Shown: positions 24,625 through 34,893, numbered from the stretch's first letter. The stretch is 64,000 bases of DNA from Lichenibacterium minor (GCF_004137685.1 NZ_QYBB01000019.1:29029-93028); one strand, 5' to 3'. Notes: a model not told the origin generated them from the sequence alone. Numbers and translations are program-made.

Positions 24625-25655
24625 GCGCGCTCGCCAAGGTCCCCGTGACGGTCGTGACCGGCTTCCTCGGAGCCGGCAAGACCACGATGATCCGCCACCT
24701 GCTGGAAGGCAGCCACGGCCGGCGCCTGGCGCTGATCATCAACGAGTTCGGCGACGTCGGCGTCGACGGCGACATCCTGCGCTCCTGCGGGATCGAGTCC
24801 TGCCCCGAGGAGAACATCGTCGAGCTCGCCAACGGCTGCCTGTGCTGCACGGTGGCGGACGATTTCGTGCCCGCCATCGAGGCGCTGCTGGCGCGCGAGC
24901 CGCGCCCCGACCACATCGTGGTCGAAACGTCGGGGCTCGCGCTGCCGAAGCCGCTCGTCAAGGCCTTCGACTGGCCGGCGATCCGGTCCCGCGTCACGGT
25001 CGACGGCGTGGTGGCGGTGGTGGACGGCGCCGCCGTGGCCGAGGGCCGCTTCGCCGACGACCCCGCCAGGCTCGCCGCCCAGCGCGCCGCCGACGGCTCG
25101 GTCGACCACGACAACCCGCTGGAGGAGGTCTACGAGGACCAGCTGCTCTGCGCCGACCTGATCGTGCTGAACAAGGCCGACCTCCTATCGGCGGAGCGGC
25201 TCGACGCCGTGTCGGCCGAGATCCGCGCCGCGATCCCCCGCGCCGTCAAGGTGGTGCCGACCCGGGAAGGGCGCATCGCCGCCGAGGTGCTGCTCGGCCT
25301 CGCCGCGGCCGCCGAGGACGACCTCGCCAACCGCCCGTCCCACCACGACGGCGAGGAGGGCCACGACCACGACGACTTCGACAGCTTCGTGCTGGACGTG
25401 CCGCCGCTGGCCGACCCGGACGTCTTCGTCCACAAACTCGCCGGCATCGCGCAGCGCCACGGCGTGCTGCGCACCAAGGGCTTCCTGGCCGTCGAGGGCA
25501 GGCCGATGCGCCTGCTCGTGCAGGGCGTCGGCTCGCGGTTCCGGCAAAGCTTCGACCGGCCCTGGGGCGCCGGCGAGGAGCGGCGCGGCCGCCTCGTCGT
25601 CATCGGCGAGAAGGGGATCGACCGCGCCGGGATCGCGGTCGACATCGGGGCATGA
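24621..25655 (+). CDS. cobW: cobalamin biosynthesis GTPase CobW
   Basis: A 344-residue G3E-family GTPase/metallochaperone thought to deliver cobalt for insertion into the corrin ring. Walker A GFLGAGKT is at residues 14-21, the metal-binding CxCC motif (CLCC) at 73-76, NKAD near 180, and a His/Asp/Glu-rich loop HHDGEEGHDHDD near 240. Start ATG 24621 overlaps the preceding stop. cobN, the chelatase that would use the metal, is next, 20 bp downstream. Confidence 0.95.
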   Translation: MSALAKVPVTVVTGFLGAGKTTMIRHLLEGSHGRRLALIINEFGDVGVDGDILRSCGIESCPEENIVELANGCLCCTVADDFVPAIEALLAREPRPDHIVVETSGLALPKPLVKAFDWPAIRSRVTVDGVVAVVDGAAVAEGRFADDPARLAAQRAADGSVDHDNPLEEVYEDQLLCADLIVLNKADLLSAERLDAVSAEIRAAIPRAVKVVPTREGRIAAEVLLGLAAAAEDDLANRPSHHDGEEGHDHDDFDSFVLDVPPLADPDVFVHKLAGIAQRHGVLRTKGFLAVEGRPMRLLVQGVGSRFRQSFDRPWGAGEERRGRLVVIGEKGIDRAGIAVDIGA

Positions 25656-25675
25656 CGGCCGGATAAGGGCCGACC

Positions 25676-28600
25676 ATGCACCTGCTGCCCCTCAGCTCCG
25701 GAACGCTCGACCCCGCCCCGGCGGCGGTCGACCTCGCCCAAACGCCGGCGGACGTCGTCGTGCTGTCCTTCTCGGACGGCGACCTCGCCGCCCTGGCGGC
25801 GGCGGTGGAGGGCGGCTCCGGCCTGCCGAGCCTGCGGCTCGCGGCGTTGAAGGGGCTCGGCCACCCGTTCTCGGTGGACCTCTACGTCGAGAAGGTCGCC
25901 GCGCGGGCGCGGCTCGTGATCGTTCGCATCCTCGGCGGGCTCGACTATTGGCGCTATGGGCTGGAGGAGCTCGGCGCCGCGGCGCGCCGGCACGGCTTCC
26001 ACCTCGCCGCCGTGCCGGGCTGCGAGCAGCTCGATCCCAGGCTCGACGCGCTGTCGACCCTGCCCGAGGCGGACCTGCGCCGGCTGTGGCTGTATTTCCG
26101 CGAAGGCGGGCCGGAGAACCTGCGCCAGGCGATGCTGTTCGCGGCGTCGCGCATCGGGCGGGACGCCGCCTGGCGCGAGCCCGAAGCGCTGCCGGCGGGA
26201 ACCGTCGTCCCGTCGCTGTGCCGGCCGGCCGGCCCCGCGCGCGCCGCCCGTCGCGCATCCGGCGCGGCATCTTCCCCCGGCGGGGCAGGGGCGGCGGCAG
26301 CCGTCGCCGGAAACGGCCCCCACGCCCTGATCGCCTTCTACCGCTCCGCGCTGCTGGCCGGCGACACCGCCCCCGTGGCGGCGCTGGCCGACGCGCTCCA
26401 CGCCCGCGGCGCCCGCGTCACGGCCTTCGCGGCGTCGAGCCTCAAGGACGACGGGGCCGCCGACGCGCTCGCCGCGCTCCTCGCCGCGGACCCGCCCGAC
26501 GTGGTTCTGAACGCCACCGCGTTCTCGGCGCGCCGCGGGGGCGGCGGCACGGTGCTCGACGGCGCCGACGCGCCCGTGCTCCAGGTGGTCCAGTCCGGCA
26601 GCGACCGCGACGCCTGGTCCGCCAGCGACCGCGGGCTGCGCGCCGCCGACCTTGCCATGAACGTCGTCCTCCCCGAGGTCGACGGCCGGGTGCTCGCGGG
26701 GGCGATCTCGTTCAAGGAGGCCGGCGCGCCCGACCCCGAGCGCGAGTTCTCGCCCATCCTGCATCGGCCCGACCCCGAGCGCGTCGCCCACGCGGCCGAC
26801 CTCGCGCTGGCCTGGGCGCGGCTGCGCGGCACGCCCCGCGCCGGGCGCCGCCTCGCGCTCGTCATGTCCGACTATCCCGGCAAGGCTGGGCGCGGCGGCT
26901 ACGCGGTCGGGCTCGACGCGCCCGCCAGCCTCGCCGGCATCGCGGCCTCGCTGGCCGGGGCCGGATATGCGATCGACCCGATCGCCGATCCCGCGGCCCT
27001 GATGGCGCGGCTCACCGCCGGCGACCCCGCGCCCGTTCTGTCGCTCGACGCCTACCGCGCGGCTTTCGCGCGGCTGCCGGCGGCCTTCCGCGACGCCGTG
27101 TCGGCGCGCTGGGGCGATCCGGCCGCCGACCCGGACAGCCGAAACGGCGCCTTCGCGTTCCGCCACCACCGCGCCGGCGCGATGGTCTGCGCCGTGCAGC
27201 CGGACCGCGGCCACGCCGCCGACCGCCGCGCCGACTACCACGATGCCGCGCTGCCGCCGCGCCACGGCTACCTCGCCTTCTACGTCTGGCTCCGCGACGC
27301 GGAGCGGGTCCACGCGATCGTGCATCTCGGCACCCACGGCACGCTCGAATGGCTGCCCGGCAAGGCGGTGGCGTTGTCTTCCGCCTGCGCGCCCGAAGCG
27401 GTGCTCGGCCCCGTGCCGCTGGTGTATCCGTTCATCGCCAGCGATCCCGGCGAAGCCGCGCAGGCGAAGCGCCGGGTCGCCGCCGTGACGGTGGGGCACC
27501 TCACGCCGCCGCTCGCCGCCGCCGGCACGCACGGCGCCACGGCCGAGCTCGAAGCGCTGTTCGACGAATACGCGGAAGCGCAGGGGCTCGACGCCCGCCG
27601 CGCGCGCCTGCTCGGCGCCGCCATCCTCGACCGCGCGCGGGACGGCGACCTGCTCCTCGACTGCGGCGTGGGGGCGGATGCCGCGCCCGAGGAAGCCCTG
27701 GTGCGCCTCGATGCCTGGCTATGCGACTTGAAGGAGGCCCGCATCGGCGATGGCCTGCACGTCTTCGGCGCCGCCGCGACCGGCCGCGGCGCACCCTTCG
27801 ACGCCTGCTCGGCCTCCGAAACCGCCGGCCTGCTGGCGGCGCTCGACGGGCGCTTCGTCGCCCCCGGCCCTTCGGGCTCGCCGGCTTCGGGGCGGGCCGA
27901 CGTGCTGCCGACGGGGCGCAACCTGTATTCCGTCGATCCCCGCGCCGTGCCGACCCGCACCGCCTACGAGATCGGCATCCGCGCGGCGGCCGAGTTCGCC
28001 ACCCGCTACGCCCAGGACCACGGCGACTGGCCGCGCCGCCTCGTCATGGACCTGTGGGGCAGCGCCACCATGCGGACCGGCGGCGACGACCTCGCCCAGG
28101 CCCTCGCCCTGATGGGCGTGCGGCCGCGATGGCACGCCGGCTCGACCCGCGTCGACGGGTTCGAGATCCTGCCCGCCGCCCGCCTGGAGCGGCCGCGCGT
28201 CGACGTCACGCTGCGCATCTCCGGCCTGTTCCGCGACACCTTTCCCGACCAGATCGCCCTGTTCGACGCCGCCGTCCACGCCGTCGCGGCGCTCGACGAG
28301 GACGACGGCTGGAACCCGCTCGCGGCCGCGCGCCGCGCCGGCGCCGGCGCGCTCGACCGCGTGTACGGCGGCGCGCCGGACCGGTACGGGCTCGGCGTCG
28401 CCCGAACCGTCGCGGCCGGCGCCTTCGACACCCGGGCCGAACTCGGCGAGCGCTACCTCGCCGGCACCTCGCACGCTTACGCGGGCGCCGACGCGTCCGG
28501 CCGGGCCTCGCCGGGCTTCCGGGACCGGGTGGCCGACGCCGACAGCTACCTCCACGTCGCCGACCTGCCGGAGGTCGACGTGCTGTCCTCCGACACCTTC

Positions 28601-29050
28601 GCCGAGCACGAGGGCGGCTTCGCCGCCGCCGCTTCGGCGCTGGGCGCGACACCGGCGCTGTATCACGCCGACGCGACCCGGCCCGGCGTTCTCGCGGTGC
28701 GGACGCTGTCCGAGGAGGTGGCGCGGGTCGTGCGGGCGAGGGCCGCCAACCCGCGCTGGGTCGCCGGGCAGATGCGCCACGGCTTCCGCGGCGCGGCCGA
28801 GATCGCCGAAACCGTGGACGCCCTGTTCTGCTTCGCCGCCACGTCGGACGCGGCGCCGAGCCGCCACTTCGACCTGCTGTTCGAGGCCACGCTCGGCGAC
28901 GAGGCGGTGCGGAGCTTCATGGAAGGGTGCAACCCCGCCGCCGCCCGCGCGGCCGCGGACCGGTTCGGGCAAGCGCATGAGCGCGGCTACTGGCACGCGC
29001 GCCGCAACTCAACCGGGGCGATCCTGGCCGAGATGAGGGCGGCGGGGTGA
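25676..29050 (+). CDS. cobN: cobaltochelatase large subunit CobN
   Basis: A 1124-residue CobN, the large subunit of the aerobic ATP-dependent cobaltochelatase that inserts Co into hydrogenobyrinate a,c-diamide. Recognisable blocks: FSVDLYVEKVAARARLVIVRILGG near the N terminus, LGTHGTLEWLPGKAVALSS in the middle, and VMDLWGSATMRTGGDDLAQALALMG and VDVTLRISGLFRDTFPDQI in the C-terminal half. It is somewhat shorter than the ~1270-residue Pseudomonas denitrificans protein, with an Ala/Gly-rich interruption around residues 180-220. The partner subunits CobS and CobT are not in the window. The stop overlaps the cobG GTG start. Confidence 0.95.
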   Translation: MHLLPLSSGTLDPAPAAVDLAQTPADVVVLSFSDGDLAALAAAVEGGSGLPSLRLAALKGLGHPFSVDLYVEKVAARARLVIVRILGGLDYWRYGLEELGAAARRHGFHLAAVPGCEQLDPRLDALSTLPEADLRRLWLYFREGGPENLRQAMLFAASRIGRDAAWREPEALPAGTVVPSLCRPAGPARAARRASGAASSPGGAGAAAAVAGNGPHALIAFYRSALLAGDTAPVAALADALHARGARVTAFAASSLKDDGAADALAALLAADPPDVVLNATAFSARRGGGGTVLDGADAPVLQVVQSGSDRDAWSASDRGLRAADLAMNVVLPEVDGRVLAGAISFKEAGAPDPEREFSPILHRPDPERVAHAADLALAWARLRGTPRAGRRLALVMSDYPGKAGRGGYAVGLDAPASLAGIAASLAGAGYAIDPIADPAALMARLTAGDPAPVLSLDAYRAAFARLPAAFRDAVSARWGDPAADPDSRNGAFAFRHHRAGAMVCAVQPDRGHAADRRADYHDAALPPRHGYLAFYVWLRDAERVHAIVHLGTHGTLEWLPGKAVALSSACAPEAVLGPVPLVYPFIASDPGEAAQAKRRVAAVTVGHLTPPLAAAGTHGATAELEALFDEYAEAQGLDARRARLLGAAILDRARDGDLLLDCGVGADAAPEEALVRLDAWLCDLKEARIGDGLHVFGAAATGRGAPFDACSASETAGLLAALDGRFVAPGPSGSPASGRADVLPTGRNLYSVDPRAVPTRTAYEIGIRAAAEFATRYAQDHGDWPRRLVMDLWGSATMRTGGDDLAQALALMGVRPRWHAGSTRVDGFEILPAARLERPRVDVTLRISGLFRDTFPDQIALFDAAVHAVAALDEDDGWNPLAAARRAGAGALDRVYGGAPDRYGLGVARTVAAGAFDTRAELGERYLAGTSHAYAGADASGRASPGFRDRVADADSYLHVADLPEVDVLSSDTFAEHEGGFAAAASALGATPALYHADATRPGVLAVRTLSEEVARVVRARAANPRWVAGQMRHGFRGAAEIAETVDALFCFAATSDAAPSRHFDLLFEATLGDEAVRSFMEGCNPAAARAAADRFGQAHERGYWHARRNSTGAILAEMRAAG

Positions 29051-30378
29051 GGGGCCACGCGTCTTCGAGCGCCGCGGGAGCGCCGGCGGCCCTGCGCGTC
29101 GGCTGGTGCCCAGGGGCGCTGCGCCCGATGATGAGCCGCGACGGCCTGATCGTGCGGGTGAAGCCGCGCGGCATGGCGCTGCGGGTCGACCGCGCTTCCG
29201 GCATCGCCGCCGCGGCGCTGCGCCACGGCAACGGGCTCATCGACCTCACGGCGCGCGCCAACCTGCAGATCCGCGGCGTGACGGAGGCGAGCCTGCCGCC
29301 GCTCACCGTCGAGCTCGACGCCCTGGGCCTGCTCGACGCGGATGTCGGCGCCGAAGCGCGCCGCAACGTCGTCGCCAGCCCGCTGATGGGGCTCGACCCG
29401 TCGTCGGCCTTCGACGTGCGGCCGGCCGTGGCGGCGCTGGAAGCGGCGCTCGCCGGCGCGGCGGGGCTCGACGCGCTGCCGTCGAAGTTCGGCTTCGCGG
29501 TGTCGGACGGGGGCGCGACGGCGCTCGACGGCGTGTCGGCCGACGTGCGCTTCGAAGCGCTGCCGGGCGGGCGCTTCGCGGTGCGGCTCGACGGGCAGGG
29601 CGGCGCCGAAGCGTCCTGCGCGGCGGGCGCCGTGGCGGAGGTGGCGCTGCGGCTCGCCCGCGCCTTCGTCGAGGCGTCGGCGTCGGACGGAGCGCTGCAC
29701 CGGATGCGCGACCTCGTCGCCTCGGCCGGCGCGGGCGCCGTCCTCGGCGGCGCGGGTGTCGACGGCCCCGACCCGGCCGCATCCCTTTCGCCGCGCTCCC
29801 CGGGCGACGGGGAAAACGCGGCGGCAACGCGGCCCCGGCGTGTCGGCCGCCTCGCCGTCGCCGACACCTTGGGCGTTGCGGCGCCCTTCGGCCGGCTCGA
29901 CGCCCTGCGGCTCGACGCCCTCGCGCGCGCCGCCGCGCGCGCCGGGGCGGTCGAGCTGCGGCTGACGCCCTGGCGGGCCGTCCTGGTGCCCGGCGTCGAT
30001 CCCGCCGCCCTCGACGGCCTCGCGGCCGAATGTGCCGCGGCCGGCTGGATCGTCGATCCGTCCGACCCGCGCCTGCGCGTCGCCGCCTGCGCGGGCGCGC
30101 CGGGCTGCGGCCGCGGCACCACGCCTGTGCTCGACGACGCGGCCGGGCTCGCCGGGCTGCTCGGCCCCGGTGGGGGCGGCATCGCCCTGCACGTGTCCGG
30201 CTGCGCCAAGGGCTGCGCCCATCCGGCGGCGGCGCCGCTGACCCTGGTGGCGTCCGGGGGGCGCTACGCCCTCGTGGCCGCCGGAACAGCCTCCGACGCG
30301 CCCGTCGCCGCCGGGCTCGACGCCGCCGAAGCGCGTCGCCTGCTCGAAACCCTCCTCCACCTGGACCGTCGCCCGTGA
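29047..30378 (+). CDS. cobG: precorrin-3B synthase CobG
   Basis: A 443-residue oxygenase of the nitrite/sulfite reductase fold that hydroxylates precorrin-3A using O2, the step that commits to the oxygen-dependent route. The 4Fe-4S ligands are present as Cys348-x5-Cys354 (CAGAPGC) and Cys386-x3-Cys390 (CAKGC). An N-terminal ferredoxin-like half-domain (VKPRGMALRVD...LIDLTARANLQIRGV) is followed by a long Ala-rich linker. GTG 29047 overlaps the cobN stop by 4 nt. Confidence 0.93.
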   Translation: MRGHASSSAAGAPAALRVGWCPGALRPMMSRDGLIVRVKPRGMALRVDRASGIAAAALRHGNGLIDLTARANLQIRGVTEASLPPLTVELDALGLLDADVGAEARRNVVASPLMGLDPSSAFDVRPAVAALEAALAGAAGLDALPSKFGFAVSDGGATALDGVSADVRFEALPGGRFAVRLDGQGGAEASCAAGAVAEVALRLARAFVEASASDGALHRMRDLVASAGAGAVLGGAGVDGPDPAASLSPRSPGDGENAAATRPRRVGRLAVADTLGVAAPFGRLDALRLDALARAAARAGAVELRLTPWRAVLVPGVDPAALDGLAAECAAAGWIVDPSDPRLRVAACAGAPGCGRGTTPVLDDAAGLAGLLGPGGGGIALHVSGCAKGCAHPAAAPLTLVASGGRYALVAAGTASDAPVAAGLDAAEARRLLETLLHLDRRP

Positions 30379-31001
30379 CCTACGACTACATCCGCGACGG
30401 CGCCGCCATCTACGCCAAATCCTTCGCCATGATCCGCGCCGAAGCGGAGCTGCGCGCCTTCGATCCCGCCGAGGAGCCCGTGGCGGTCCGCATCGTCCAC
30501 GCCTGCGGCATGGTGGAGGCCGCCGCCGACATCCGCTTCACCCCCGGCGCCGTCGCGGCCGCGAAGGCGGCGCTGCGGGCCGGCGCCCCCGTGCTCTGCG
30601 ACGTCCGCATGGTGGCCGACGGCGTGACCCGCCGCCGCCTGCCGGCGGGCAACGAGGTGGTGTGCACGCTGAACGACCCCGCCGTGCCCGGCCTCGCGGC
30701 CGACCTCGGCACCACCCGCACGGCGGCCGCCGTCGAGCTGTGGCGCGACCGGCTCGCGGGCTCCGTGGTGGCGATCGGCAACGCCCCCACGGCGCTGTTC
30801 CACCTCCTGGAGATGATCGCCCGCGGCGCCCCGATGCCGGCCGCGGTGATCGGCATGCCGGTGGGCTTCGTCGGCGCGATGGAATCCAAGGAAGCGCTGC
30901 TCGACTTCGGCCGCGTGCCGGCGCTGGTGGTGCGCGGCCGCAAGGGCGGCAGCGCCATGACGGCCGCCGCCGTCAACGCCCTGGCGAGCGACGAGGAATG
31001 A
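30375..31001 (+). CDS. cobH: precorrin-8X methylmutase CobH
   Basis: A 208-residue isomerase that moves the C11 methyl group to C12, forming hydrogenobyrinate. The catalytic histidine is His42 in RIVHACGMVE. Other family motifs: VLCDVRMVADGV, AIGNAPTALFHLLEMI and VIGMPVGFVGAMESKEAL. GTG 30375 overlaps the cobG stop (GTGA). Confidence 0.96.
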   Translation: MTYDYIRDGAAIYAKSFAMIRAEAELRAFDPAEEPVAVRIVHACGMVEAAADIRFTPGAVAAAKAALRAGAPVLCDVRMVADGVTRRRLPAGNEVVCTLNDPAVPGLAADLGTTRTAAAVELWRDRLAGSVVAIGNAPTALFHLLEMIARGAPMPAAVIGMPVGFVGAMESKEALLDFGRVPALVVRGRKGGSAMTAAAVNALASDEE

Positions 31002-31729
31002 GCGCCGCCGGGCGCCTGACCGGCGTCGGCCTGGGGCCGGGCGACCCGGACCTGCTGACCGTCAAGGCGGTGCGGGCCCTGGAAGCCGCGCCCGTGGTGA
31101 GCTACTTCGCCAAGCGCGGCCGGCGCGGGGTCGCCCGCGCCATCGCCGACCGCTGGCTGCCGGCCGGCGTCGAGGAGCTGCCGCTGCATTATCCCGTGAC
31201 GGTGGAGATCCCCTTCGACCATCCCGACTACGTGGCGGCGCTGTCGGGCTTCTACGCCGACGCCGCGGAGGCCCTGGCCCGGCACCTCGCGGCGGGGCGC
31301 GACGTGGCGCTGCTGTGCGAAGGCGACCCGCTGTTCTACGGCTCGTTCATGCATCTCTACGTGCGGCTCCGGGAACGCTTCAGCTGCGCGATCGTGCCCG
31401 GGATCACCGGCATGTCGGGCTGCTGGACGGCGGCCGGCGAGCCCATGACCTGGGGGGACGACGTGCTGACGGTCGTGCCGGGCACGCTCGCGGCCGGGCC
31501 GCTGAGGGCGCGCCTCGCGTCCGCCGACGCCGCCGTGGTGATGAAGCTCGGCCGCAACCTGCCCAAGGTGCGGGCCGCGCTGGCCGAAGCCGGGCTGCTG
31601 GAGCGCGCCGTCTACGTCGAGCGGGGCACCATGGCGGCCGAGGTGGTGATGCCGCTGACCGAAAAGCGCGACGACGAGGCGCCGTATTTCTCCGTCGTGC
31701 TGGTGCCGGGGCGGGGGCGGCGGCCGTGA
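30998..31729 (+). CDS. cobI: precorrin-2 C20-methyltransferase CobI
   Basis: A 243-residue SAM-dependent tetrapyrrole methylase. GVGLGPGDPDLLTVKAVRAL at the N terminus, CEGDPLFYGSF near residue 107 and VPGITGMSGCWTAAG near 134 are the SAM and substrate elements of the CobI/CbiL branch. It methylates C20 of precorrin-2 before ring contraction. ATG 30998 overlaps the cobH stop. Confidence 0.95.
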   Translation: MSAAGRLTGVGLGPGDPDLLTVKAVRALEAAPVVSYFAKRGRRGVARAIADRWLPAGVEELPLHYPVTVEIPFDHPDYVAALSGFYADAAEALARHLAAGRDVALLCEGDPLFYGSFMHLYVRLRERFSCAIVPGITGMSGCWTAAGEPMTWGDDVLTVVPGTLAAGPLRARLASADAAVVMKLGRNLPKVRAALAEAGLLERAVYVERGTMAAEVVMPLTEKRDDEAPYFSVVLVPGRGRRP

Positions 31730-32502
31730 CGGCCGCAGCCGCGGCGGCGGGTTCCCTCGCGGTCGTGGGCCTCGGCCCCGGCCCGGCCGGCTGGCTGCTG
31801 CCCGAGGCCGAGGCCGCCCTGGCCCTGGCCACCGACCTTGTCGGCTACATCCCCTACGTGGCCCGCGTGCCCGAGCGGGCGGGGCTCGCCCGCCACGCCT
31901 CCGACAACCGCGTCGAGATCGACCGCGCCCGCCACGCCTTCGCGCTCGCGCTGGACGGGCGGCACGTCGCCGTCGTGTCGGGCGGCGACCCCGGCGTCTT
32001 CGCCATGGCGGCGGCGGTGATCGAGGCGCTCGACGCGGAGCCCGCCTTCCGCGCCGTGCCGCTGCGGATCGTGCCGGGGCTCAGCGCCATGATGGCGGCC
32101 GCGGCCCGGCTCGGCGCCCCGCTGGGCCACGACTTCTGCGCGATCTCGCTGTCGGACAACCTCAAGCCCTGGGACGTCGTGCTGCGCCGGCTGGGCACCG
32201 CGGCCGAGGGCGATTTCGTCCTGGCGCTCTACAACCCCGCCTCCAAGGCCCGGCCGACGCGGCTCGGCGACGCCTTCGCGCACCTGCGCAGCTTGAAGCG
32301 CGGCGCGACCCCGGTGGCCTTCGCCCGCGCAGTCGGCCGGCCGGACGAGCGCCTGCACCTGACGACGCTCGGCGACGCCGACCCGGCGCTGGTCGACATG
32401 GCGACGCTGGTCATCGTCGGCTCGAGCGAGACGCGGTGGGTCGAGGGCGGGGCCGGGCGGCGCTGGATGCTGTCGCCGCGCAGCTACGGCGCGCCGCGGT
32501 GA
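31726..32502 (+). CDS. cobJ: precorrin-3B C17-methyltransferase CobJ
   Basis: A 258-residue tetrapyrrole methylase that methylates C17 and contracts the ring of precorrin-3B, directly after CobG. Signatures: VVGLGPGPAGWLLPEAEAAL, VSGGDPGVFAMAAAVIEAL, IVPGLSAMMAAAARLGAPLGHDFCAISLSDNLKPW and LYNPASKARP, the CobJ/CbiH wording. GTG 31726 overlaps the cobI stop. Its 3' end overlaps the opposite-strand cobK gene by 19 nt. Confidence 0.95.
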   Translation: MTAAAAAAGSLAVVGLGPGPAGWLLPEAEAALALATDLVGYIPYVARVPERAGLARHASDNRVEIDRARHAFALALDGRHVAVVSGGDPGVFAMAAAVIEALDAEPAFRAVPLRIVPGLSAMMAAAARLGAPLGHDFCAISLSDNLKPWDVVLRRLGTAAEGDFVLALYNPASKARPTRLGDAFAHLRSLKRGATPVAFARAVGRPDERLHLTTLGDADPALVDMATLVIVGSSETRWVEGGAGRRWMLSPRSYGAPR

Positions 32503-33233
32503 CCCTCGATCCAGCCGAGCACCTCGGCCAAGGTGTCCGCCTCGCGCCGCCGGCCGGCCGACCGCGGCCGGTCCACCATGACGACGCGCAGGCCGAGGCT
32601 CCGCGCGGCGCCGAGCTTCGCCGCCGCGGCATCGCCGCCGCTGTTCTTGGTCACCACGGCGTCGATCCCTTCGCGCCGCATCAGCGCGACCTCGTCGTCG
32701 AAGCGGAAGGGGCCGCGATCGAACAGCACCGCGCTGTCGGGCGGCAGGTCGGCGGGGTCGGGCGGGTCGATGGTGCGGATGACGTAGCGGTGCCGCGGCG
32801 CCCCGCGGAAGGCCGCGAGGCCGAGCCGGCCGACCGTCAGCAGCGCCGCGATGCGGTCGGGCCCCAGCGCCGCCGCGGCGGCGTCGAGGTCGGGCACGGC
32901 CGTCCACCGGTCTCCGGGTTCGGGCGCCCAGGGCGGGCGCGTGAAGGCGAGGAGCGGCACGCCCGCGGCCGCGCAGGCCGCGACCGCGTGGGACGAGATG
33001 CGGGCCGCGAACGGGTGGGTGGCGTCGACCACCGCGGCCACCCGTTCCCCCCGCAGGTGGTCGCGCAGGCCCTCCATGCCGCCGAAGCCGCCGATCCGGT
33101 GCGGGATCGGGGGCAGGGCGGGCGATCCCGTGCGCCCGGCGAGCGACAGCACGGGGGCGATGTCGCCCCGACCCGCCAGGGCGCGGGCCAGCGCCGAGGC
33201 TTCGGTGGTGCCGCCGAGGATCAGAAGGTTCAT
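32484..33233 (-). CDS. cobK: precorrin-6A reductase CobK
   Basis: A 249-residue NADPH-dependent reductase of the macrocycle. It starts MNLLILGGTTEASALARALAG, the nucleotide-binding loop, and has VDATHPFAARISSHAVAACAAAGVPLLAFTRPPW and VVTKNSGGDAAAAKL, typical for CobK/CbiJ. It is inverted within the cobalamin run: its end overlaps cobJ and its start is 17 bp from the divergent cobL start, so any promoter must lie inside cobL. Confidence 0.95.
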   Translation of the reverse strand: MNLLILGGTTEASALARALAGRGDIAPVLSLAGRTGSPALPPIPHRIGGFGGMEGLRDHLRGERVAAVVDATHPFAARISSHAVAACAAAGVPLLAFTRPPWAPEPGDRWTAVPDLDAAAAALGPDRIAALLTVGRLGLAAFRGAPRHRYVIRTIDPPDPADLPPDSAVLFDRGPFRFDDEVALMRREGIDAVVTKNSGGDAAAAKLGAARSLGLRVVMVDRPRSAGRRREADTLAEVLGWIEGHRGAP

Positions 33234-33250
33234 CGCCGGGGGTGGCTTCC

Positions 33251-34456
33251 ATGAGGGCGGAACCCTGGCTGACGCTGGTCGGCATCGGCGAGGACGGGCG
33301 CGCGGGCCTGAGTGGTGGCGCGCTGGACGCGCTCGCGCAAGCCGCGCTGGTCGTCGGCGGGCAGCGCCACCTCGCGCTCGCCGGCCCGTTCGCGGCCGAA
33401 ACCCTGGCCTGGGCGTCGCCGATGGACGCCACCTATCCGGCGATCCTGGCCCGCCGCGGCGCGCCGGTGGCCGTGCTGGCGAGCGGCGACCCCTATTGCT
33501 ACGGCGTCGGCGCCGCCCTGGCGCGCCTCGTGCCGGCGGCCGAAACCCGCTGCTTCCCGCAGCCATCCGCCTTCTCGCTGGCGACGGCCCGGCTCGGCTG
33601 GGCGGCCCAGGACTGCGAGATGGTGTCGCTGTGCGGGCGGCCGGTGGAAACGCTGGTGCCGGCGCTTCGGGCGGGCGCCCGCGTGCTGGCGCTGTCGGCG
33701 GACGCGTCGACGCCGGGCCGGGTGGCCGACCTCCTGTTCCGCCGCGGCTTCGGCGCGTCGGCCATCACCGTGCTCGAAGCCATGGGGGGCCCGCGCGAGC
33801 GCGTCCGCTCCGCCGCGGCGGATGGGTTCGCGCTCGACGGCGTCGACGCGCTGAACACGCTCGGGATCGCGGTCGCGGGGCCCGGGGCCGCCCTGTCGTC
33901 GGCGCCGGGCCGCCCGGATGCGCTGTTCGAGAACGACGGGCAGATCACCAAGGCGGACGTGCGCGCCGTCACGCTGGCGCGGCTGGCGCCCCGGCGCGGC
34001 GAGGTGCTGTGGGACGTGGGTGCCGGGTCGGGCGCGGTCGCGATCGAGTGGATGCTGGCCCACCCGGCCAACCGCGCCCACGCGGTCGAGCGGCACGCGG
34101 GCCGGGGGGCGCGGATCCGGAGCAACGCCGCGGCGCTGGGCGTGCCCGGCCTCGCGGTGGTCGACGGCGAAGCGCCGGGCGCCTTGGACGCCCTGCCGGC
34201 GCCGGACGCGGTGTTCGTCGGCGGGGGCGCGACCGCGCCGGGGCTGCTCGACGCCTGCGCGGCGGCGCTGCGGCCGGGCGGGCGGCTCGTCGTCAACGCC
34301 GTCACGATCGAAACCCAAGTCCTGCTGATCGAGCGCTTTCGGCGGGACGGCGGGGCGCTGACGACGCTCGGCGTCGCCCAGGCCGACGCGGTCGGCGGCT
34401 TCCACGGCTGGCGCGCCGCCATGCCGGTGACGCAGTGGACCTGGGTGAAGCCGTGA
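33251..34456 (+). CDS. cobL: precorrin-6Y C5,15-methyltransferase (decarboxylating) CobL
   Basis: A 401-residue fusion: N-terminal CbiE-like methylase (about 1-210, [30 protein letters not shown]) and C-terminal CbiT-like Rossmann methylase (about 215-400, [30 protein letters not shown]). It methylates C5 and C15 and decarboxylates the C12 acetate chain. ATG 33251 is preferred over a GTG three codons upstream. The stop overlaps the cobE start (GTGA). Confidence 0.95.
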   Translation: MRAEPWLTLVGIGEDGRAGLSGGALDALAQAALVVGGQRHLALAGPFAAETLAWASPMDATYPAILARRGAPVAVLASGDPYCYGVGAALARLVPAAETRCFPQPSAFSLATARLGWAAQDCEMVSLCGRPVETLVPALRAGARVLALSADASTPGRVADLLFRRGFGASAITVLEAMGGPRERVRSAAADGFALDGVDALNTLGIAVAGPGAALSSAPGRPDALFENDGQITKADVRAVTLARLAPRRGEVLWDVGAGSGAVAIEWMLAHPANRAHAVERHAGRGARIRSNAAALGVPGLAVVDGEAPGALDALPAPDAVFVGGGATAPGLLDACAAALRPGGRLVVNAVTIETQVLLIERFRRDGGALTTLGVAQADAVGGFHGWRAAMPVTQWTWVKP

Positions 34457-34893
34457 GCGCGGACGCGCTGTCCCCGGACGGGCGCAGGGGCGCGCGCCTC
34501 GCCGTCGGGCTCGGCTTCCGCAAGGCCGCGACGGCGGAAACCCTCGCGGCCCTGGTCGGCGACGCCCTGGCCCGCCTCTCCGGCGACGTGGCGGGACTGC
34601 CCGTCACCCTCGCCACGATCGCCGAAAAGGATCGCCCCGCCCTGCGCGCCGCCGCGGGGCGGCTCGGCCTGCCCGTGGCGATCCTGCCGAAGTCCGCCCT
34701 CGCCGGCACGGAAGACCGCATCACGGTCGCGTCCGGGGCCGCCCGCGCCTGCCTGGGCATCCCGTCCGTGGCCGAAGCCGCGGCCCTGGCGGCGGCGGGG
34801 CCCGGCGCGCGCCTCGTCGTGGCCCGCATCGCGGTCGCCGACGCCACCTGCGCGATCGCGCTCTCGGAACTGCCCGCGCCGGAGGCGACATGA
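34453..34893 (+). CDS. cobE: cobalamin biosynthesis protein CobE
   Basis: A 146-residue CobE, the stand-alone equivalent of the C-terminal domain of CbiG ([72 protein letters not shown]). CobE is found in aerobic clusters and has no agreed reaction; CbiG opens the delta-lactone in the anaerobic route. Overlaps cobL and cobM by 4 nt on each side. Confidence 0.88.
   Translation: MSADALSPDGRRGARLAVGLGFRKAATAETLAALVGDALARLSGDVAGLPVTLATIAEKDRPALRAAAGRLGLPVAILPKSALAGTEDRITVASGAARACLGIPSVAEAAALAAAGPGARLVVARIAVADATCAIALSELPAPEAT

Noticed and set aside
25130..27532. 800-codon open frame antisense to cobW and cobN
   Set aside because: Composition is that of a shadow frame, and the opposite strand carries clear CobW and CobN motifs.
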